Below, in pieces: positions 1-8,907 of a stretch of DNA of 39,033 nt. The stretch is taken from contig DXHL01000032.1 in the NCBI GenBank assembly GCA_019113395.1, positions 1-39,033 on the forward strand, given 5' to 3'. The notes beneath the pieces were generated by a model that saw only the letters and a list, made by a program, of their open reading frames with translations, was not told where the DNA came from and searched no databases. Position numbers and translations under genes: made by a program. This stretch comes from Candidatus Rikenella faecigallinarum (GTDB lineage Bacteria; Bacteroidota; Bacteroidia; Bacteroidales; Rikenellaceae). The first letter of the stretch is position 1; each line of letters begins with the position of its first letter.

Positions 1-40
1 AAAAAGAGGTTTTTATCATTCTGATAAAAACCTCTTTTTT
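1..40. terminator. Bidirectional intrinsic terminator
   Basis: An 18-bp perfect inverted repeat with a 3-base loop (centre near base 20) is A-rich on its left edge and runs into T6 on its right. It can therefore stop transcription from either side. It probably ends a gene left of the window and insulates the nitroreductase gene that follows. Confidence 0.85.
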
Positions 41-112
41 TGCTGTATACCAAAGCACCCTTGAATGCCGTTCTTTTATTATCTTTCTGAGGCGAAACCT
101 ATTCAACCAACT

Positions 113-985
113 ATGGAAACGCTCTTTTCTATCCACATCAACGAAATCACCTGCACCCGTTGCGGACGATGTGTAGCAGTCTGCCCCTCACACATATTTC
201 AACAGGAGAAACCACGAAATCCCATCGACATTCAGCATCCGCAAAATTGCATCAGCTGCGGACACTGCGTCGCAGCGTGCCCGACGGAGTCGGTTATCCA
301 CACCTCCTTCCCACCCGAAAAGGTACACCCGATTGACCGCCAACTGCTGCCCACTGCCGAGCAGGTGATGGCGCTGTGTCGGGCACGACGGTCGAACCGT
401 GCCTTTTCCGACAAGCCCGTACCGCGTGAGGCGCTGGAGCAGATTGTCGAAGCCGCACACCGGGCACCCACGGCCAGCAACATGCAGAAGGTGTCGTTCA
501 CCGTGGTGACCGACCCCGAAATGTTGCGCCGCATTACGAACTTGACACTGGATGTCTACGGCGAACTGATACGGCTGTTGGAAAACCCGTTGCTACGCCC
601 CATTCTCAAACATGTCGTAAAACAGGGATACCGATACCTGCCCACGTTCCATCGGTTGGTGAAGGCCCAGGCCGAAGGTACCGACCTGATACTGCGCGGC
701 GCCAAGGCGCTGCTGTTGATACACACGCCTGCGGACGTGCGTTTCGGGAAAGCCGATGCCAACCTGGCCTATGAGAACGGTTCGTTGATGGCCGAGAGTT
801 TGGGGGTGAGTCAGTTTTACACCGGCTTTATCTGCTCAGCATTTGACAACGACCGTAAAGGGCGTTTCCAAAAGCTGCTGGGGATAGAGGGGCAGAAGCT
901 GCAGGCAGGCATGGCACTGGGGATGCCCGCGTTCCGTTTTGCCCGATACATTGACAAGAAACCGGCCGATATAAAGTGGATATAG
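113..985 (+). CDS. Ferredoxin-nitroreductase fusion protein
   Basis: Cytoplasmic flavoprotein of 290 residues with an N-terminal bacterial ferredoxin module and a C-terminal nitroreductase domain. The two [4Fe-4S] motifs are visible: Cys14, 17, 20, 24 and Cys46, 49, 52, 56, each followed by Pro. The nitroreductase domain starts near residue 90 with the RRSNRAF motif typical of FMN contacts. Such fusions are common in anaerobes and are thought to move electrons from reduced iron-sulfur clusters to FMN; the physiological acceptor is unknown. I chose the ATG at 113 because the ferredoxin begins right after it; an in-frame ATG at 65 would add 16 unremarkable residues. It stands alone after the terminator at 1-40 and ends with TAG. 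Confidence 0.85.
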   Translation: METLFSIHINEITCTRCGRCVAVCPSHIFQQEKPRNPIDIQHPQNCISCGHCVAACPTESVIHTSFPPEKVHPIDRQLLPTAEQVMALCRARRSNRAFSDKPVPREALEQIVEAAHRAPTASNMQKVSFTVVTDPEMLRRITNLTLDVYGELIRLLENPLLRPILKHVVKQGYRYLPTFHRLVKAQAEGTDLILRGAKALLLIHTPADVRFGKADANLAYENGSLMAESLGVSQFYTGFICSAFDNDRKGRFQKLLGIEGQKLQAGMALGMPAFRFARYIDKKPADIKWI

Positions 986-1051
986 CCTGATTTTATTCGG
1001 CACGTTTATTGCGAATACCAGAAGCTAAAAACACCTGTTCACCGCCTCCCT

Positions 1052-1060
1052 GGGGGGGGG
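1052..1060 (+). repeat. Poly-G tract (G9) upstream of D-lactate dehydrogenase
   Basis: Nine consecutive G residues lie 20 bases before the ATG of the dehydrogenase, inside its likely 5' untranslated region. Homopolymers this long are prone to slippage in replication and in sequencing. Confidence 0.7.
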
Positions 1061-1080
1061 CAATTTATCCGCTACATACG

Positions 1081-2088
1081 ATGAATACAAAGATTGCCTT
1101 TTTCGGCACCAAACCCTATGACCGCGAATCCTTTGACCGGGCCAATGAAGCCTTTGGATTTGACATACACTACTACAAAGGCCATCTGACTCCCGAAAGT
1201 GCCATCCTGGCACAGGGGGCTGCGGCTGTCTGCATTTTTGTGAACGACACGGCCGATGAGGCCGTTATCCGCGCCCTGAAAGCACAGCAGGTGCCGTTGA
1301 TTGCCCTGCGCTGCGCCGGGTTTAACAACGTCGATTTGAAAGCTGCCGCACGCGAAGGGATTGAGGTGGTGCGTGTACCGGCCTATTCTCCATATGCCGT
1401 GGCGGAACATGCTGTGGCGCTGATGTTGTCGCTGAACCGAAAGATACACCGTGCCTATTGGCGGACACGCGACGGAAACTTTGCCCTGCACGGATTGATG
1501 GGATTCGACATGCACGGCAAAACGGCGGGAATTATCGGAACGGGAAAGATTGCCAAGATTTTGATTCGCATTTTGCGCGGGTTCGGAATGGAGGTCGTGG
1601 CTTATGACCTCTATCCCGACCGGAAGTTTGCCGAAGAGGTAGGGATGCGTTATGTCACGCTGGAGGAGTTGTATGCGGTTTCGGATATTATTTCGCTGCA
1701 CTGCCCGCTGACCGACGAAACGCGGTACATGATTGACAGTGCCGCCATCGAGCGCATGAAGCCCGGCGTGATGCTGATTAACACGGGCCGCGGCCAGTTG
1801 ATTCACACCCAGGCGCTTATCGACGGGCTGAAAGAGAAACGCGTGGGGGCCGCAGGGCTCGATGTGTACGAAGAGGAGGGGGACTATTTCTACGAGGACA
1901 AGTCGGACAAGATTATCGACGATGATACGCTGGCACGGCTGTTGTCGTTCAACAATGTGATAGTGACCTCGCATCAGGGATTTTTCACGCGCGAAGCGCT
2001 GGCGAATATTGCGGAGACGACCCTGTCCAACATTCAGGAGTTTGTCAAGGGGATGCCGTTAAGCAACGCGGTGCGGGGCGACAAGTAA
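1081..2088 (+). CDS. ldhA: D-lactate dehydrogenase, NAD-dependent
   Basis: Reduces pyruvate to D-lactate with NADH, a fermentative redox sink in the cytoplasm. The 335 residues align closely from memory with E. coli LdhA: RCAGFNNVDL and VPAYSPYAVAEHA near residues 80-110, the Rossmann motif GTGKIAK near 160, and the catalytic trio of the D-2-hydroxyacid dehydrogenase family (Arg in NTGRGQL, Glu in DVYEEEGD, His in SHQGFF). The start at 1081 fits the family N-terminus; an upstream TTG at 1009 would translate the poly-G tract and is unlikely. It is followed by a hairpin at 2118-2171 and converges on the glycosyltransferase gene. Confidence 0.9.
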   Translation: MNTKIAFFGTKPYDRESFDRANEAFGFDIHYYKGHLTPESAILAQGAAAVCIFVNDTADEAVIRALKAQQVPLIALRCAGFNNVDLKAAAREGIEVVRVPAYSPYAVAEHAVALMLSLNRKIHRAYWRTRDGNFALHGLMGFDMHGKTAGIIGTGKIAKILIRILRGFGMEVVAYDLYPDRKFAEEVGMRYVTLEELYAVSDIISLHCPLTDETRYMIDSAAIERMKPGVMLINTGRGQLIHTQALIDGLKEKRVGAAGLDVYEEEGDYFYEDKSDKIIDDDTLARLLSFNNVIVTSHQGFFTREALANIAETTLSNIQEFVKGMPLSNAVRGDK

Positions 2089-2117
2089 CGGGAAGAGACG
2101 CCGCAGAGGGTTTGCAG

Positions 2118-2171
2118 GCAGCAGCGTCAGGGAAGAGCGCAACATTATTGCGTTTTCCCTGACGCTGCTGC
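2118..2171. terminator. Hairpin between convergent ldhA and glycosyltransferase genes
   Basis: A perfect 17-bp inverted repeat (2118-2134 with 2155-2171) surrounds a loop containing a second small pairing. It covers the last nine codons and stop codon of the minus-strand glycosyltransferase and lies 30 bases after ldhA. There is no clear T-run, so its action as a terminator is inferred from position and stem strength. Confidence 0.5.
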
Positions 2172-3314
2172 GATAAGGCGGTCGTAGTAGCGTTCGGCGC
2201 TGTAGCAGTCGTCGAGTCGGCCGCAGGCCTCTCGCGCCAACCGGTTGGCGCGAGAGGGGTCTTGTCGGAGGCGTTGCAACGCCTCCGACAAGCCTGCGGC
2301 CGACCCTGCAGGGTAGAGTTCACCGCACCGACCGTTATCGATGATTTCGGGGAGTCCTCCGACCGTCGGGAGCACCAGCGGGGCACCGTAGTACATGGCC
2401 TCAACCGCCGCCAGCGGGAAACCCTCATACCAGCGGCTCGTCATCACGGCCGCCAGGGCTCCGCCATATAAATCCGCTATTCCCTGCCGGTCGAGCTGCC
2501 CCAACAACTCCACGTTCGGCGGCACCGAAGGCAACACATACCCCTCGGCCACCACACCCGCCACGCGGAAGGTCAGGTCAGGTAAGAGCCGCGCCGCCTC
2601 GAACAAGGTATCGATGCCCTTCTCGGGGCTGAGCCGCCCGGCATAAGCCACATAGTCGCGTGTGGTCACTTTATGGAGAGGCTGTGGCATCTCTGCCTTG
2701 TCAATGGCATTTGGAAGCACCACAAACCGCTCCCGCGGAATCCCCGCATACCTACTCAGCAAATCGTGCTGAAAATCCGACAACGCGAGAAAACAATCGA
2801 CATGCTCCGAGAAATAGCCACGCCAGCGGCTCCACCACCCCCGCAGCGCATACCCAAAACTCCCCGCCACACTCCCTTCGCACCGCCGCACCAGACAGTT
2901 CCACTCGCGCCCCCGCCGTTCGCCGCACCGCTCGCACACCTCCCCTTGCAAATAACAGATGCCCGTAGGACACACCAAGCGGTAGTTGTGCAACGTCATC
3001 AGCACCCGAACCCCCTCGGCCTTCAGCACCGGCAACACGGCAGGTGAAATAACCGGAAAGAGGTTGTGGACAATAGCCACTTCGGGTCGTTCCCGCCGCA
3101 CCAGTTCGCGTACCTGCTGTACTGACCGCCGATTGTAGAGTGCCGAGAAAAGCGAGGTCAGCCGCCCTCCGCGCCAGGACCGTATCTCGTCGTAGGAGCG
3201 TTCGTAGAGAAGCACCGTATGCCCGTGCTTTTCGAGCAGGCGGCGTTGGAAGGCCACGACCCCCTCTTCACCGCCCACGCGGCTGTACCGATTATGCAGG
3301 ATAAGAATTTTCAT
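2145..3314 (-). CDS. Glycosyltransferase family 4 protein
   Basis: GT-B fold glycosyltransferase of 389 residues, probably transferring a sugar from a nucleotide donor to a surface glycan. The N-terminus (MKILILHNRYSRVGGEE) carries the glycine-rich acceptor-side loop. The C-terminal half has YAGRLSPEKGID and the donor-site EGFPLAAVEAMYYGAP, the EX7E-type motif of family 4. It lies 65 bases downstream of ccsBA on the same strand and may share its transcript, with no functional link. A Cys-rich patch (CPTGICYLQGEVCERCG and following Cys) in the N-terminal half could bind a metal. Its 3' end contains a striking nested palindrome, described separately. Donor and acceptor cannot be told from sequence. 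Confidence 0.85.
   Translation of the reverse strand: MKILILHNRYSRVGGEEGVVAFQRRLLEKHGHTVLLYERSYDEIRSWRGGRLTSLFSALYNRRSVQQVRELVRRERPEVAIVHNLFPVISPAVLPVLKAEGVRVLMTLHNYRLVCPTGICYLQGEVCERCGERRGREWNCLVRRCEGSVAGSFGYALRGWWSRWRGYFSEHVDCFLALSDFQHDLLSRYAGIPRERFVVLPNAIDKAEMPQPLHKVTTRDYVAYAGRLSPEKGIDTLFEAARLLPDLTFRVAGVVAEGYVLPSVPPNVELLGQLDRQGIADLYGGALAAVMTSRWYEGFPLAAVEAMYYGAPLVLPTVGGLPEIIDNGRCGELYPAGSAAGLSEALQRLRQDPSRANRLAREACGRLDDCYSAERYYDRLIAAASGKTQ
2216..2304. repeat. Nested triple palindrome inside the glycosyltransferase gene
   Basis: A 13-bp stem (2216-2228 with 2292-2304) encloses two adjacent perfect palindromes of 30 bp (2228-2257) and 32 bp (2261-2292) separated by three bases. The whole stretch stays in frame and encodes part of the C-terminal helix region of the glycosyltransferase (GLSEALQRLRQDPSRANRLA). 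As DNA or RNA it can fold into a four-way cruciform. Confidence 0.9.
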
Positions 3315-3379
3315 GGTTGGTCATCCTCCATAAAGCACACCATTTCTGCCGAAATCAATCCCCATGCGCAACAACGGGG

Positions 3380-6034
3380 CTACTCCAGGTGTCGTTTCCG
3401 CCAGGCCAGTACCGCCACGACAGCCGCCAGGGCGTAAACCACCCAGATGGCATAGAGTGCCGGAGGTGCAGAGTCTGCTCCGTAGGAGTGCATGCCGCTG
3501 AGGAAGTAATTGACCCCGAAGAAGGTCATCAGTACGGCTCCCAGCCCAACGACCGTCATCAGGTTAAAAAGATAGTCCCCGCCGCGTCGTATGGCAGGCA
3601 CAAAACGGGCATGGAGAATAAAGGCATAGACTATCATCGTAATCAGGGCCCATGTCTCTTTGGGGTCCCAACCCCAGTATCGCCCCCACGATTCATTGGC
3701 CCATACCGCTCCAAGGAACGTTCCCGCGGTCAGGAGCACCAGTCCGACGGTCAGTGCCATTTCGTTGATAATGGTGAGTTCGCGAATTTGTCCGTTGAGT
3801 CGCAGGGCATTCCGCGCGGTTTTGCAAGCCATAATCAGGAGCGAGATAAGCCCGAGCAGGAATCCAATGCCGAAGAATCCATAGCTGCCCGTAATGGCGG
3901 CCACATGAACCAGCAGCCAGGGTGATTTGAGCACCGGCACCAGAGGGGTAATTTCGGGGTCCATCCAGTTGAGGGTCGAGACGAACATAAGCACCCCGGA
4001 GAGGAATGCCGCCAGCGCGAGGGTCATTCTGGAGCGCCATCCAAAGGCGAGGCCGGCGACAGCCGTAGCCCACGCAACGAAAATCATCGATTCGTAGGCA
4101 TTGGAGACGGGCGGCCGTCCGGCGATGTACCATCGCAGCCCCACCCCGAAGGTTTGTCCGAGGAAGATAACCACGACCACGGCAGTCAATATCCTCACCA
4201 CGATACGCCATCCCCGCGAAGGATTGACCAGGCGGAAGATAAGCGCCAGAATAAGCAACAGCCCGAAACCCATGTAGAAGAATCCGGCCCATTTGAAGAG
4301 GTTGAGGCGGTTGTAGAGCATCTCGGCATCAATGCGTTTCGCATCGATGTGGTAGGCCTTAGCTTTGGCGTTCTGGTAGGTGGCCATCATGCCGATAATC
4401 TCCTGCGGAACGCTCCAGTCGCCCGATTCGATGGACTTCATCGTTTCGGTGGCAAACCACGGGAATATTTTGCTGACAAACATCGAGTCCTGCCCCTGAA
4501 ACGCGCTCAGGTCGTCGCCCGGCGAGTACCACGCATCGTTGTTGTCCAGCGTGCCGTCATGCGGAAAGATTGCCAGCATCTGCCCCGCAAAGAGGGTGTT
4601 GATGATGTTGATTTTTTCGTCCAGTTTAAGGAGTTCCTTGTCGTACTTGTTCCGTTCGCGCACGGGTTTGGCATAGACCGCTTCGACCTCGTCGGCAAAG
4701 AGGTAGTTCCCCTCGTCGTCCAGCACATCGATAAAGGCCAGTTTGCCACTCTCGACCTGTTCGTCATCAGCAGCCGTCTTGCGCAGCAACGCCTCACTCC
4801 CCACTTCGATAAAAGGGATTCGGCTCCAGATTTGCGGCTGCGTCACAATCCCGAGCAGCACCTGATTCGGATTCAGCTCCCGGTAAGCGTCTTCACGGGC
4901 AATCTTCCGCAACAGTTTGGCCGCATAAGTATCTACCGGTTCGACCCGCCCCTGACCGCTCTGTACAACAAGGTGTCCAAAGGCTTCAGCCGTTTCGGGG
5001 CTCACCGCCGTCTCTTCGGCATACATCTGTGCCAGGCGTTTCTCCCGCCGACGGTCAATCGTTCGGTTGGGGCGCTGTTCAGCGCGGTCTTCCGTCCACG
5101 CCTCCTCCGACGAACCGCTTTGCAACCCTGCAGCCCGTTCCGCTTCGGCCTCGCGCATGGCCTCTTCGGCGTGCTGCCGTTCGATGGCCTCCATCTGCCG
5201 GCGGGCATTCTCCTGCAACTCGGAGAGGGTCATGGTATCCACCCGCTGCTGAGCCGACACCGACGGGACACCGCACCACAAGAGAGCCGCCAAAACAGCC
5301 ACTCCGCCTGCCGTTTTACGACCCAACATACGCGCCAGCGTACGGAAGCGCGAATTTTTATGGAAGAGTGCCACCACCATTCCCGCCATCAGGAGCACAT
5401 AGCCGAAATAGGTAATGAGCATCCCGGCCCGGTCGCGGTTCACCGAGAGAATCGTCCCCCCCTCGTCGGGGTCGTAGCTCGACTGGTAGAGGCGGTAGGC
5501 GCCGACTTGCAGTACGTTGTTCATGTAGATATTTTCATATCGGTCGGCTTTACCCTGTTGCCGCACCACGACATCGCTCTCAAACGACGAGGGGCTGTGC
5601 GAACCAGGGTAACGCACCAGACGGAAATCGGTGAGTTCAACTTCAAAGGGGAGTGTTTCGAGCACTTGTGTGGGATTTTCGGGGTCGAGCAGTTGGGCAG
5701 AGCGTTCTCCCTCACGAATGTGCATCAGGCCTTCGCGCCCCGTGAGGTGGGTGACCAGCGCCCCGAGCAGAATCACGGCAAAGGCACCGTGAAAGAGCAG
5801 GGAGGCCCATTTACGTTGCTGCACCATGCGCTGTCGGACGGCAATGCCGACAAAGTTCACGACCAGCAGGAATTGCAGGACAAAGAGCAGCGGATTGTAA
5901 TAGACCCAGTGTCTGGCCACGGGGGTTCCGTACTTGCTTTCGACAAAGGTAGCCGCCGCCAGCAGCACGGCATATAGGGCCAGGAGTACGGCCATGGCCG
6001 GATAGGAGATAAGTATCTGCACGAGTTTCTTCAT
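3380..6034 (-). CDS. ccsA: CcsBA-type cytochrome c biogenesis protein
   Basis: Fused system II cytochrome c synthase (ResB/CcsB-like plus CcsA-like), an inner-membrane protein that exports heme and attaches it to CxxCH motifs in the periplasm. The 884 residues start with a membrane segment and a ResB-like region, then a hydrophobic segment with a signal-peptide-like end near 250-265, and a long charged periplasmic region. The CcsA part from about residue 570 has several membrane spans, the WWD-type motif WGWDPKETW at 787 and GMHSYG near the C-terminus. I chose ATG 6034; a TTG at 6064 would add ten residues. It starts 39 bases after the DAHP synthase stop. The two di-heme proteins at 19.0-23.1 and 29.4-31.2 kb are obvious clients. 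Confidence 0.88.
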   Translation of the reverse strand: MKKLVQILISYPAMAVLLALYAVLLAAATFVESKYGTPVARHWVYYNPLLFVLQFLLVVNFVGIAVRQRMVQQRKWASLLFHGAFAVILLGALVTHLTGREGLMHIREGERSAQLLDPENPTQVLETLPFEVELTDFRLVRYPGSHSPSSFESDVVVRQQGKADRYENIYMNNVLQVGAYRLYQSSYDPDEGGTILSVNRDRAGMLITYFGYVLLMAGMVVALFHKNSRFRTLARMLGRKTAGGVAVLAALLWCGVPSVSAQQRVDTMTLSELQENARRQMEAIERQHAEEAMREAEAERAAGLQSGSSEEAWTEDRAEQRPNRTIDRRREKRLAQMYAEETAVSPETAEAFGHLVVQSGQGRVEPVDTYAAKLLRKIAREDAYRELNPNQVLLGIVTQPQIWSRIPFIEVGSEALLRKTAADDEQVESGKLAFIDVLDDEGNYLFADEVEAVYAKPVRERNKYDKELLKLDEKINIINTLFAGQMLAIFPHDGTLDNNDAWYSPGDDLSAFQGQDSMFVSKIFPWFATETMKSIESGDWSVPQEIIGMMATYQNAKAKAYHIDAKRIDAEMLYNRLNLFKWAGFFYMGFGLLLILALIFRLVNPSRGWRIVVRILTAVVVVIFLGQTFGVGLRWYIAGRPPVSNAYESMIFVAWATAVAGLAFGWRSRMTLALAAFLSGVLMFVSTLNWMDPEITPLVPVLKSPWLLVHVAAITGSYGFFGIGFLLGLISLLIMACKTARNALRLNGQIRELTIINEMALTVGLVLLTAGTFLGAVWANESWGRYWGWDPKETWALITMIVYAFILHARFVPAIRRGGDYLFNLMTVVGLGAVLMTFFGVNYFLSGMHSYGADSAPPALYAIWVVYALAAVVAVLAWRKRHLE

Positions 6035-6073
6035 ACGCGAGGAAGGGTGGAGAGAGACGGGCAAAGGGGTGTG

Positions 6074-6826
6074 TTAAAGGGTCAATTTCAGGTCCTGCAT
6101 CATCTGCCCGAACTCCTCGGGCGTGAGTTGTTGTGCGGCATCGCTCAGCGCCGCAGAGGGGTTGCAATGGGATTCGACAAAGAGGCCGTCGAGTCCGAGC
6201 GCGAGTGCCATCCGTGCCACATGGGGCACCAGTTTGGCTTGTCCCGCAATGTGGCTGGGGTCGCAGACTACCGGCAGGTCGGGCCGCTGTGCCTTGAGCC
6301 ACAGCGGGATACTCCATATCGGGTTGTTGCGGAAGATATCCTTTTCCCAGGCACAGAAACCGCGGTGAATGGCCACGATACGCCCTTTGATGTTTGCTCT
6401 CTCGAGGCGTTCGAGAGCACCGAGCCAGAGAGCCGAGTCGGGTGCCACGGGGTTTTTGACATAGACGTCGATGTGGCAACCCCGCAGGGCATCGGCAATA
6501 TCCTGCACGTCAAAAGGGTTGGTTGCGGTCCGTGCTCCAATCCAGGCAATATCGACACCGGCCTTGAGGAGCAGTTCGGTGTTTCGGACGCTGTTGAGTT
6601 CAGTGGCAATGCGCATGCCGTATCGCGTCCGCACCTCTGTCATCCATTCGATACCGTCGGCCCCCACGCCTTCGAAGCATCCGGGGCGGGTGCGGGGTTT
6701 CCACAGGCCGGCTCGGAAGACCGTCACCCCGACGGCAGCGAGTTGTTCGGCTGTCGTCAGGAGTTGGTCCCTGCTTTCGGCGCTGCACGGGCCGCTGACG
6801 ATAATTTTATCTGTGGTGAGTTTCAT
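6074..6826 (-). CDS. aroF: DAHP synthase (3-deoxy-7-phosphoheptulonate synthase), single-domain
   Basis: First enzyme of the shikimate pathway, condensing phosphoenolpyruvate and erythrose 4-phosphate. The 250 residues show the KDO8P/DAHP-synthase barrel motifs SGPCSAES (residues 11-18), GLWKPRTRPG, MRIATE, WIGARTATNPF and VVCDPSHIAGQ. Start at ATG 6826 is supported by the barrel beginning immediately and by a Bacteroides-type promoter just upstream. Many Bacteroidetes carry this type fused to a C-terminal chorismate mutase of about 90-100 residues; here the protein ends right after the barrel, so it is single-domain and any mutase must be elsewhere. It leads a minus-strand unit with ccsBA and a glycosyltransferase. 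The gene symbol is approximate. Confidence 0.85.
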   Translation of the reverse strand: MKLTTDKIIVSGPCSAESRDQLLTTAEQLAAVGVTVFRAGLWKPRTRPGCFEGVGADGIEWMTEVRTRYGMRIATELNSVRNTELLLKAGVDIAWIGARTATNPFDVQDIADALRGCHIDVYVKNPVAPDSALWLGALERLERANIKGRIVAIHRGFCAWEKDIFRNNPIWSIPLWLKAQRPDLPVVCDPSHIAGQAKLVPHVARMALALGLDGLFVESHCNPSAALSDAAQQLTPEEFGQMMQDLKLTL

Positions 6827-6848
6827 GTTTGGGGTTAGTTTTAAGGAA

Positions 6849-6881
6849 TAAAGGTAGTATTTTGTTGTCGGAAACACCAAA
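6849..6881 (-). promoter_or_regulatory. Bacteroides-type promoter for DAHP synthase
   Basis: Reading the minus strand, TTTG (6881-6878) is followed after 21 bases by TACCTTTA (6856-6849), one mismatch from the Bacteroides -7 consensus TAnnTTTG. The leader to ATG 6826 would be about 15 bases. Confidence 0.5.
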
Positions 6882-6933
6882 GGGATGTCCAAAAAAGCGA
6901 AAATTTCGTCTCGCGCACCGTACACGATGTCAT

Positions 6934-6978
6934 AAAAAAGGTTGCCCGGATTTCCTCTTGCAGGAAATCCGGGCAACC
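6934..6978 (-). terminator. Intrinsic terminator after dnaJ
   Basis: A perfect 16-bp stem (6940-6955 with 6963-6978) with a 7-base loop is followed on the minus strand by six T. It lies 28 bases past the dnaJ stop codon and ends the grpE-dnaJ transcript. Confidence 0.92.
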
Positions 6979-7006
6979 CAGTCGTTGCGTGCTTGTCATG
7001 TATGCC

Positions 7007-8185
7007 CTACGACATAAAGTAGTTGCGCATCCGTTCGAAGATATTTTTGGTTTTGGCCGTGGCCGACGGTTTGAAGTTGTCCGAGTTGCGGAACTTCTCG
7101 AGGGCCTCTTTTTCGGCCGGGGAGACATGCGCCGGAATATGGATATCCACCACCACCAGCAGGTCGCCCGTGCCATAACCGTTCACATCGGGTATTCCTT
7201 TTCCGCGGAGCCTCAACACACGCCCGGCCACCGTTCCCGGTTCCACCTTGATACGCGCTTTGCCATCGACGGTCGGCACCTCGACCGATGCCCCCAAAAT
7301 GGCGTCCGCCACGTTCAGCGAGAGGTTGTATATCAGGTCGTTCCCTTCACGGTGCAGTTCCGCATGGGGTTCTTCCTCAATGACCACCAACAGGTCACCG
7401 TTAATTCCCCCGTGTTTGGCCGCATTGCCTTTGCCCGATACCGAGAGCTGCATCCCTTCACCGACCCCGGCCGGGATGTTGATTTCCACCACCTCTTCCC
7501 CTTTGAGGGTTCCGTTGCCGTGGCATTTGGGACAGGGGTTGGTAATGACCTTTCCCGAGCCGCCACAGTTCGGACAGGTCGTGGTGGTTTGTGTCCGTCC
7601 GAAGAAGGTATTGACCACCTGCGTCACGTGCCCCGAGCCCCCACAGGTCGAACAGGTCGCATACGAATTGCTGTCCTTGGCACCCGAGCCGCCGCACTGG
7701 TCACACTTGATGTCTTTTTTGATTTTGAGTTTTTTGGTGGTGCCTTTGACAATCTCTTCGAGGGTCAGTTTCACCTTCACGCGCAGGTCACTGCCGCGCG
7801 AAACGGTTTTCCCGCCGTAGCCGGCACCGCCCGAGCTAAAGCCGCCAAAGCGTCCCCCGCCGAAAATATCTCCAAAACGCGAGAAGATATCCTCCATCGT
7901 GAATCCGCCAAAGTCCCCGCCAAAACCGCCGTATCCTCCGGCACCACCGGCCGCTCCGCCCATTCCGGCATGTCCGAACTGGTCGTAGCGTGCTTTTTTG
8001 TCGGGGTTGCTGAGTACGTCGTAGGCTTCGGCAGCCTCTTTGAATTTCTCTTCGGCATTTTTATCCCCCGGATTTTTGTCGGGGTGGTACTTGATGGCCG
8101 CTTTGCGGTAGGCCTTTTTAATCTCTTCGGCCGACGCATCGCGGCTCACGCCGAGCACCTCATAATAATCTCTTTTTTCAGCCAT
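7007..8185 (-). CDS. dnaJ: Chaperone protein DnaJ
   Basis: Hsp40 co-chaperone that delivers clients to DnaK and stimulates its ATPase in the cytoplasm. The 392-residue protein has the complete layout: J domain at 1-70 with the HPD motif in KYHPDKN, a Gly/Phe-rich linker at about 75-130, four CxxCxGxG zinc-binding repeats ([32 protein letters not shown]) and the C-terminal client-binding domains. Length is standard. It follows grpE by 89 bases on the same strand and ends at a strong terminator, so the two are probably co-transcribed. dnaK is not in the window. Confidence 0.97.
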   Translation of the reverse strand: MAEKRDYYEVLGVSRDASAEEIKKAYRKAAIKYHPDKNPGDKNAEEKFKEAAEAYDVLSNPDKKARYDQFGHAGMGGAAGGAGGYGGFGGDFGGFTMEDIFSRFGDIFGGGRFGGFSSGGAGYGGKTVSRGSDLRVKVKLTLEEIVKGTTKKLKIKKDIKCDQCGGSGAKDSNSYATCSTCGGSGHVTQVVNTFFGRTQTTTTCPNCGGSGKVITNPCPKCHGNGTLKGEEVVEINIPAGVGEGMQLSVSGKGNAAKHGGINGDLLVVIEEEPHAELHREGNDLIYNLSLNVADAILGASVEVPTVDGKARIKVEPGTVAGRVLRLRGKGIPDVNGYGTGDLLVVVDIHIPAHVSPAEKEALEKFRNSDNFKPSATAKTKNIFERMRNYFMS

Positions 8186-8274
8186 TATCTCGTAAACCTA
8201 TTTTCTGTATTTTATCCTCCTCATGGGCTAAAGCGCCCGCCGCCGTCCGCAGACCGCGCAGGCGATGCAAGGCA

Positions 8275-8859
8275 CTATTCTCCCACCACCACTTTGGCAA
8301 AGCGCAGCACCTTATCCTTCAGCATATAGCCGGTTTGCACCACATCGATAACGGTACCTTTTTTTTCGGCTTCGGGCACGGGAACCTTGGCCACCGCATC
8401 GTGGAAATCGACATCCATCGGTTTTCCCAGCGCGTCAATCGGCGTCACTCCTTTGCTTTTGAGGATATCGAGGAATTTCTGGTAGATAAGCCGCACCCCT
8501 TCGCGTTCGGCTGCAACAGCCTCCTTGCCGTCCATGGCAGCCAGGGCCCGTTCGAAGTCATCCACTACGGGGATTATGGCCTTAATGACATCTTCGCCTG
8601 CGCTGGCGATAAGGTCCATTTTTTCCTTGAGGGTACGTTTACGGAAGTTGTCGAACTCGGCCGAGAGGCGCATGTATTTATCCTGCCATGCTTTGCACTC
8701 TTCTGCCATTTTGGCAGATTCATCCCCCTCTTCCGCTGCGGGCAGCTCCGCTTCGGGTGTCACCGTGTCAGTGGCTTCGGTCGGCTGTGCTGATTTTTCG
8801 TCAGCTACACTGTTTTCAACTTCTTGATTTTCAATATTATTTTCGTGCTTTTCCATCAT
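8275..8859 (-). CDS. grpE: Nucleotide exchange factor GrpE
   Basis: Releases ADP from DnaK and so resets the Hsp70 cycle. The 194 residues begin with an acidic, disordered N-terminus, followed by a long coiled-coil helix containing YMRLSAEFDNFRKRTLKEK (about 75-95) and the GrpE C-terminal beta domain with a GYMLKDKVLRFAKVVV ending, all typical of the family. Two consecutive ATG codons (8859 and 8856) are both possible starts. The stop is TAG. It is the first gene of the grpE-dnaJ pair; I did not find a confident promoter upstream. Confidence 0.95.
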   Translation of the reverse strand: MMEKHENNIENQEVENSVADEKSAQPTEATDTVTPEAELPAAEEGDESAKMAEECKAWQDKYMRLSAEFDNFRKRTLKEKMDLIASAGEDVIKAIIPVVDDFERALAAMDGKEAVAAEREGVRLIYQKFLDILKSKGVTPIDALGKPMDVDFHDAVAKVPVPEAEKKGTVIDVVQTGYMLKDKVLRFAKVVVGE

Positions 8860-8907
8860 CTTAACGTATTGTTCCGAGGTGAGTTTGTCAAATAGCGTAC
8901 CAATTTC

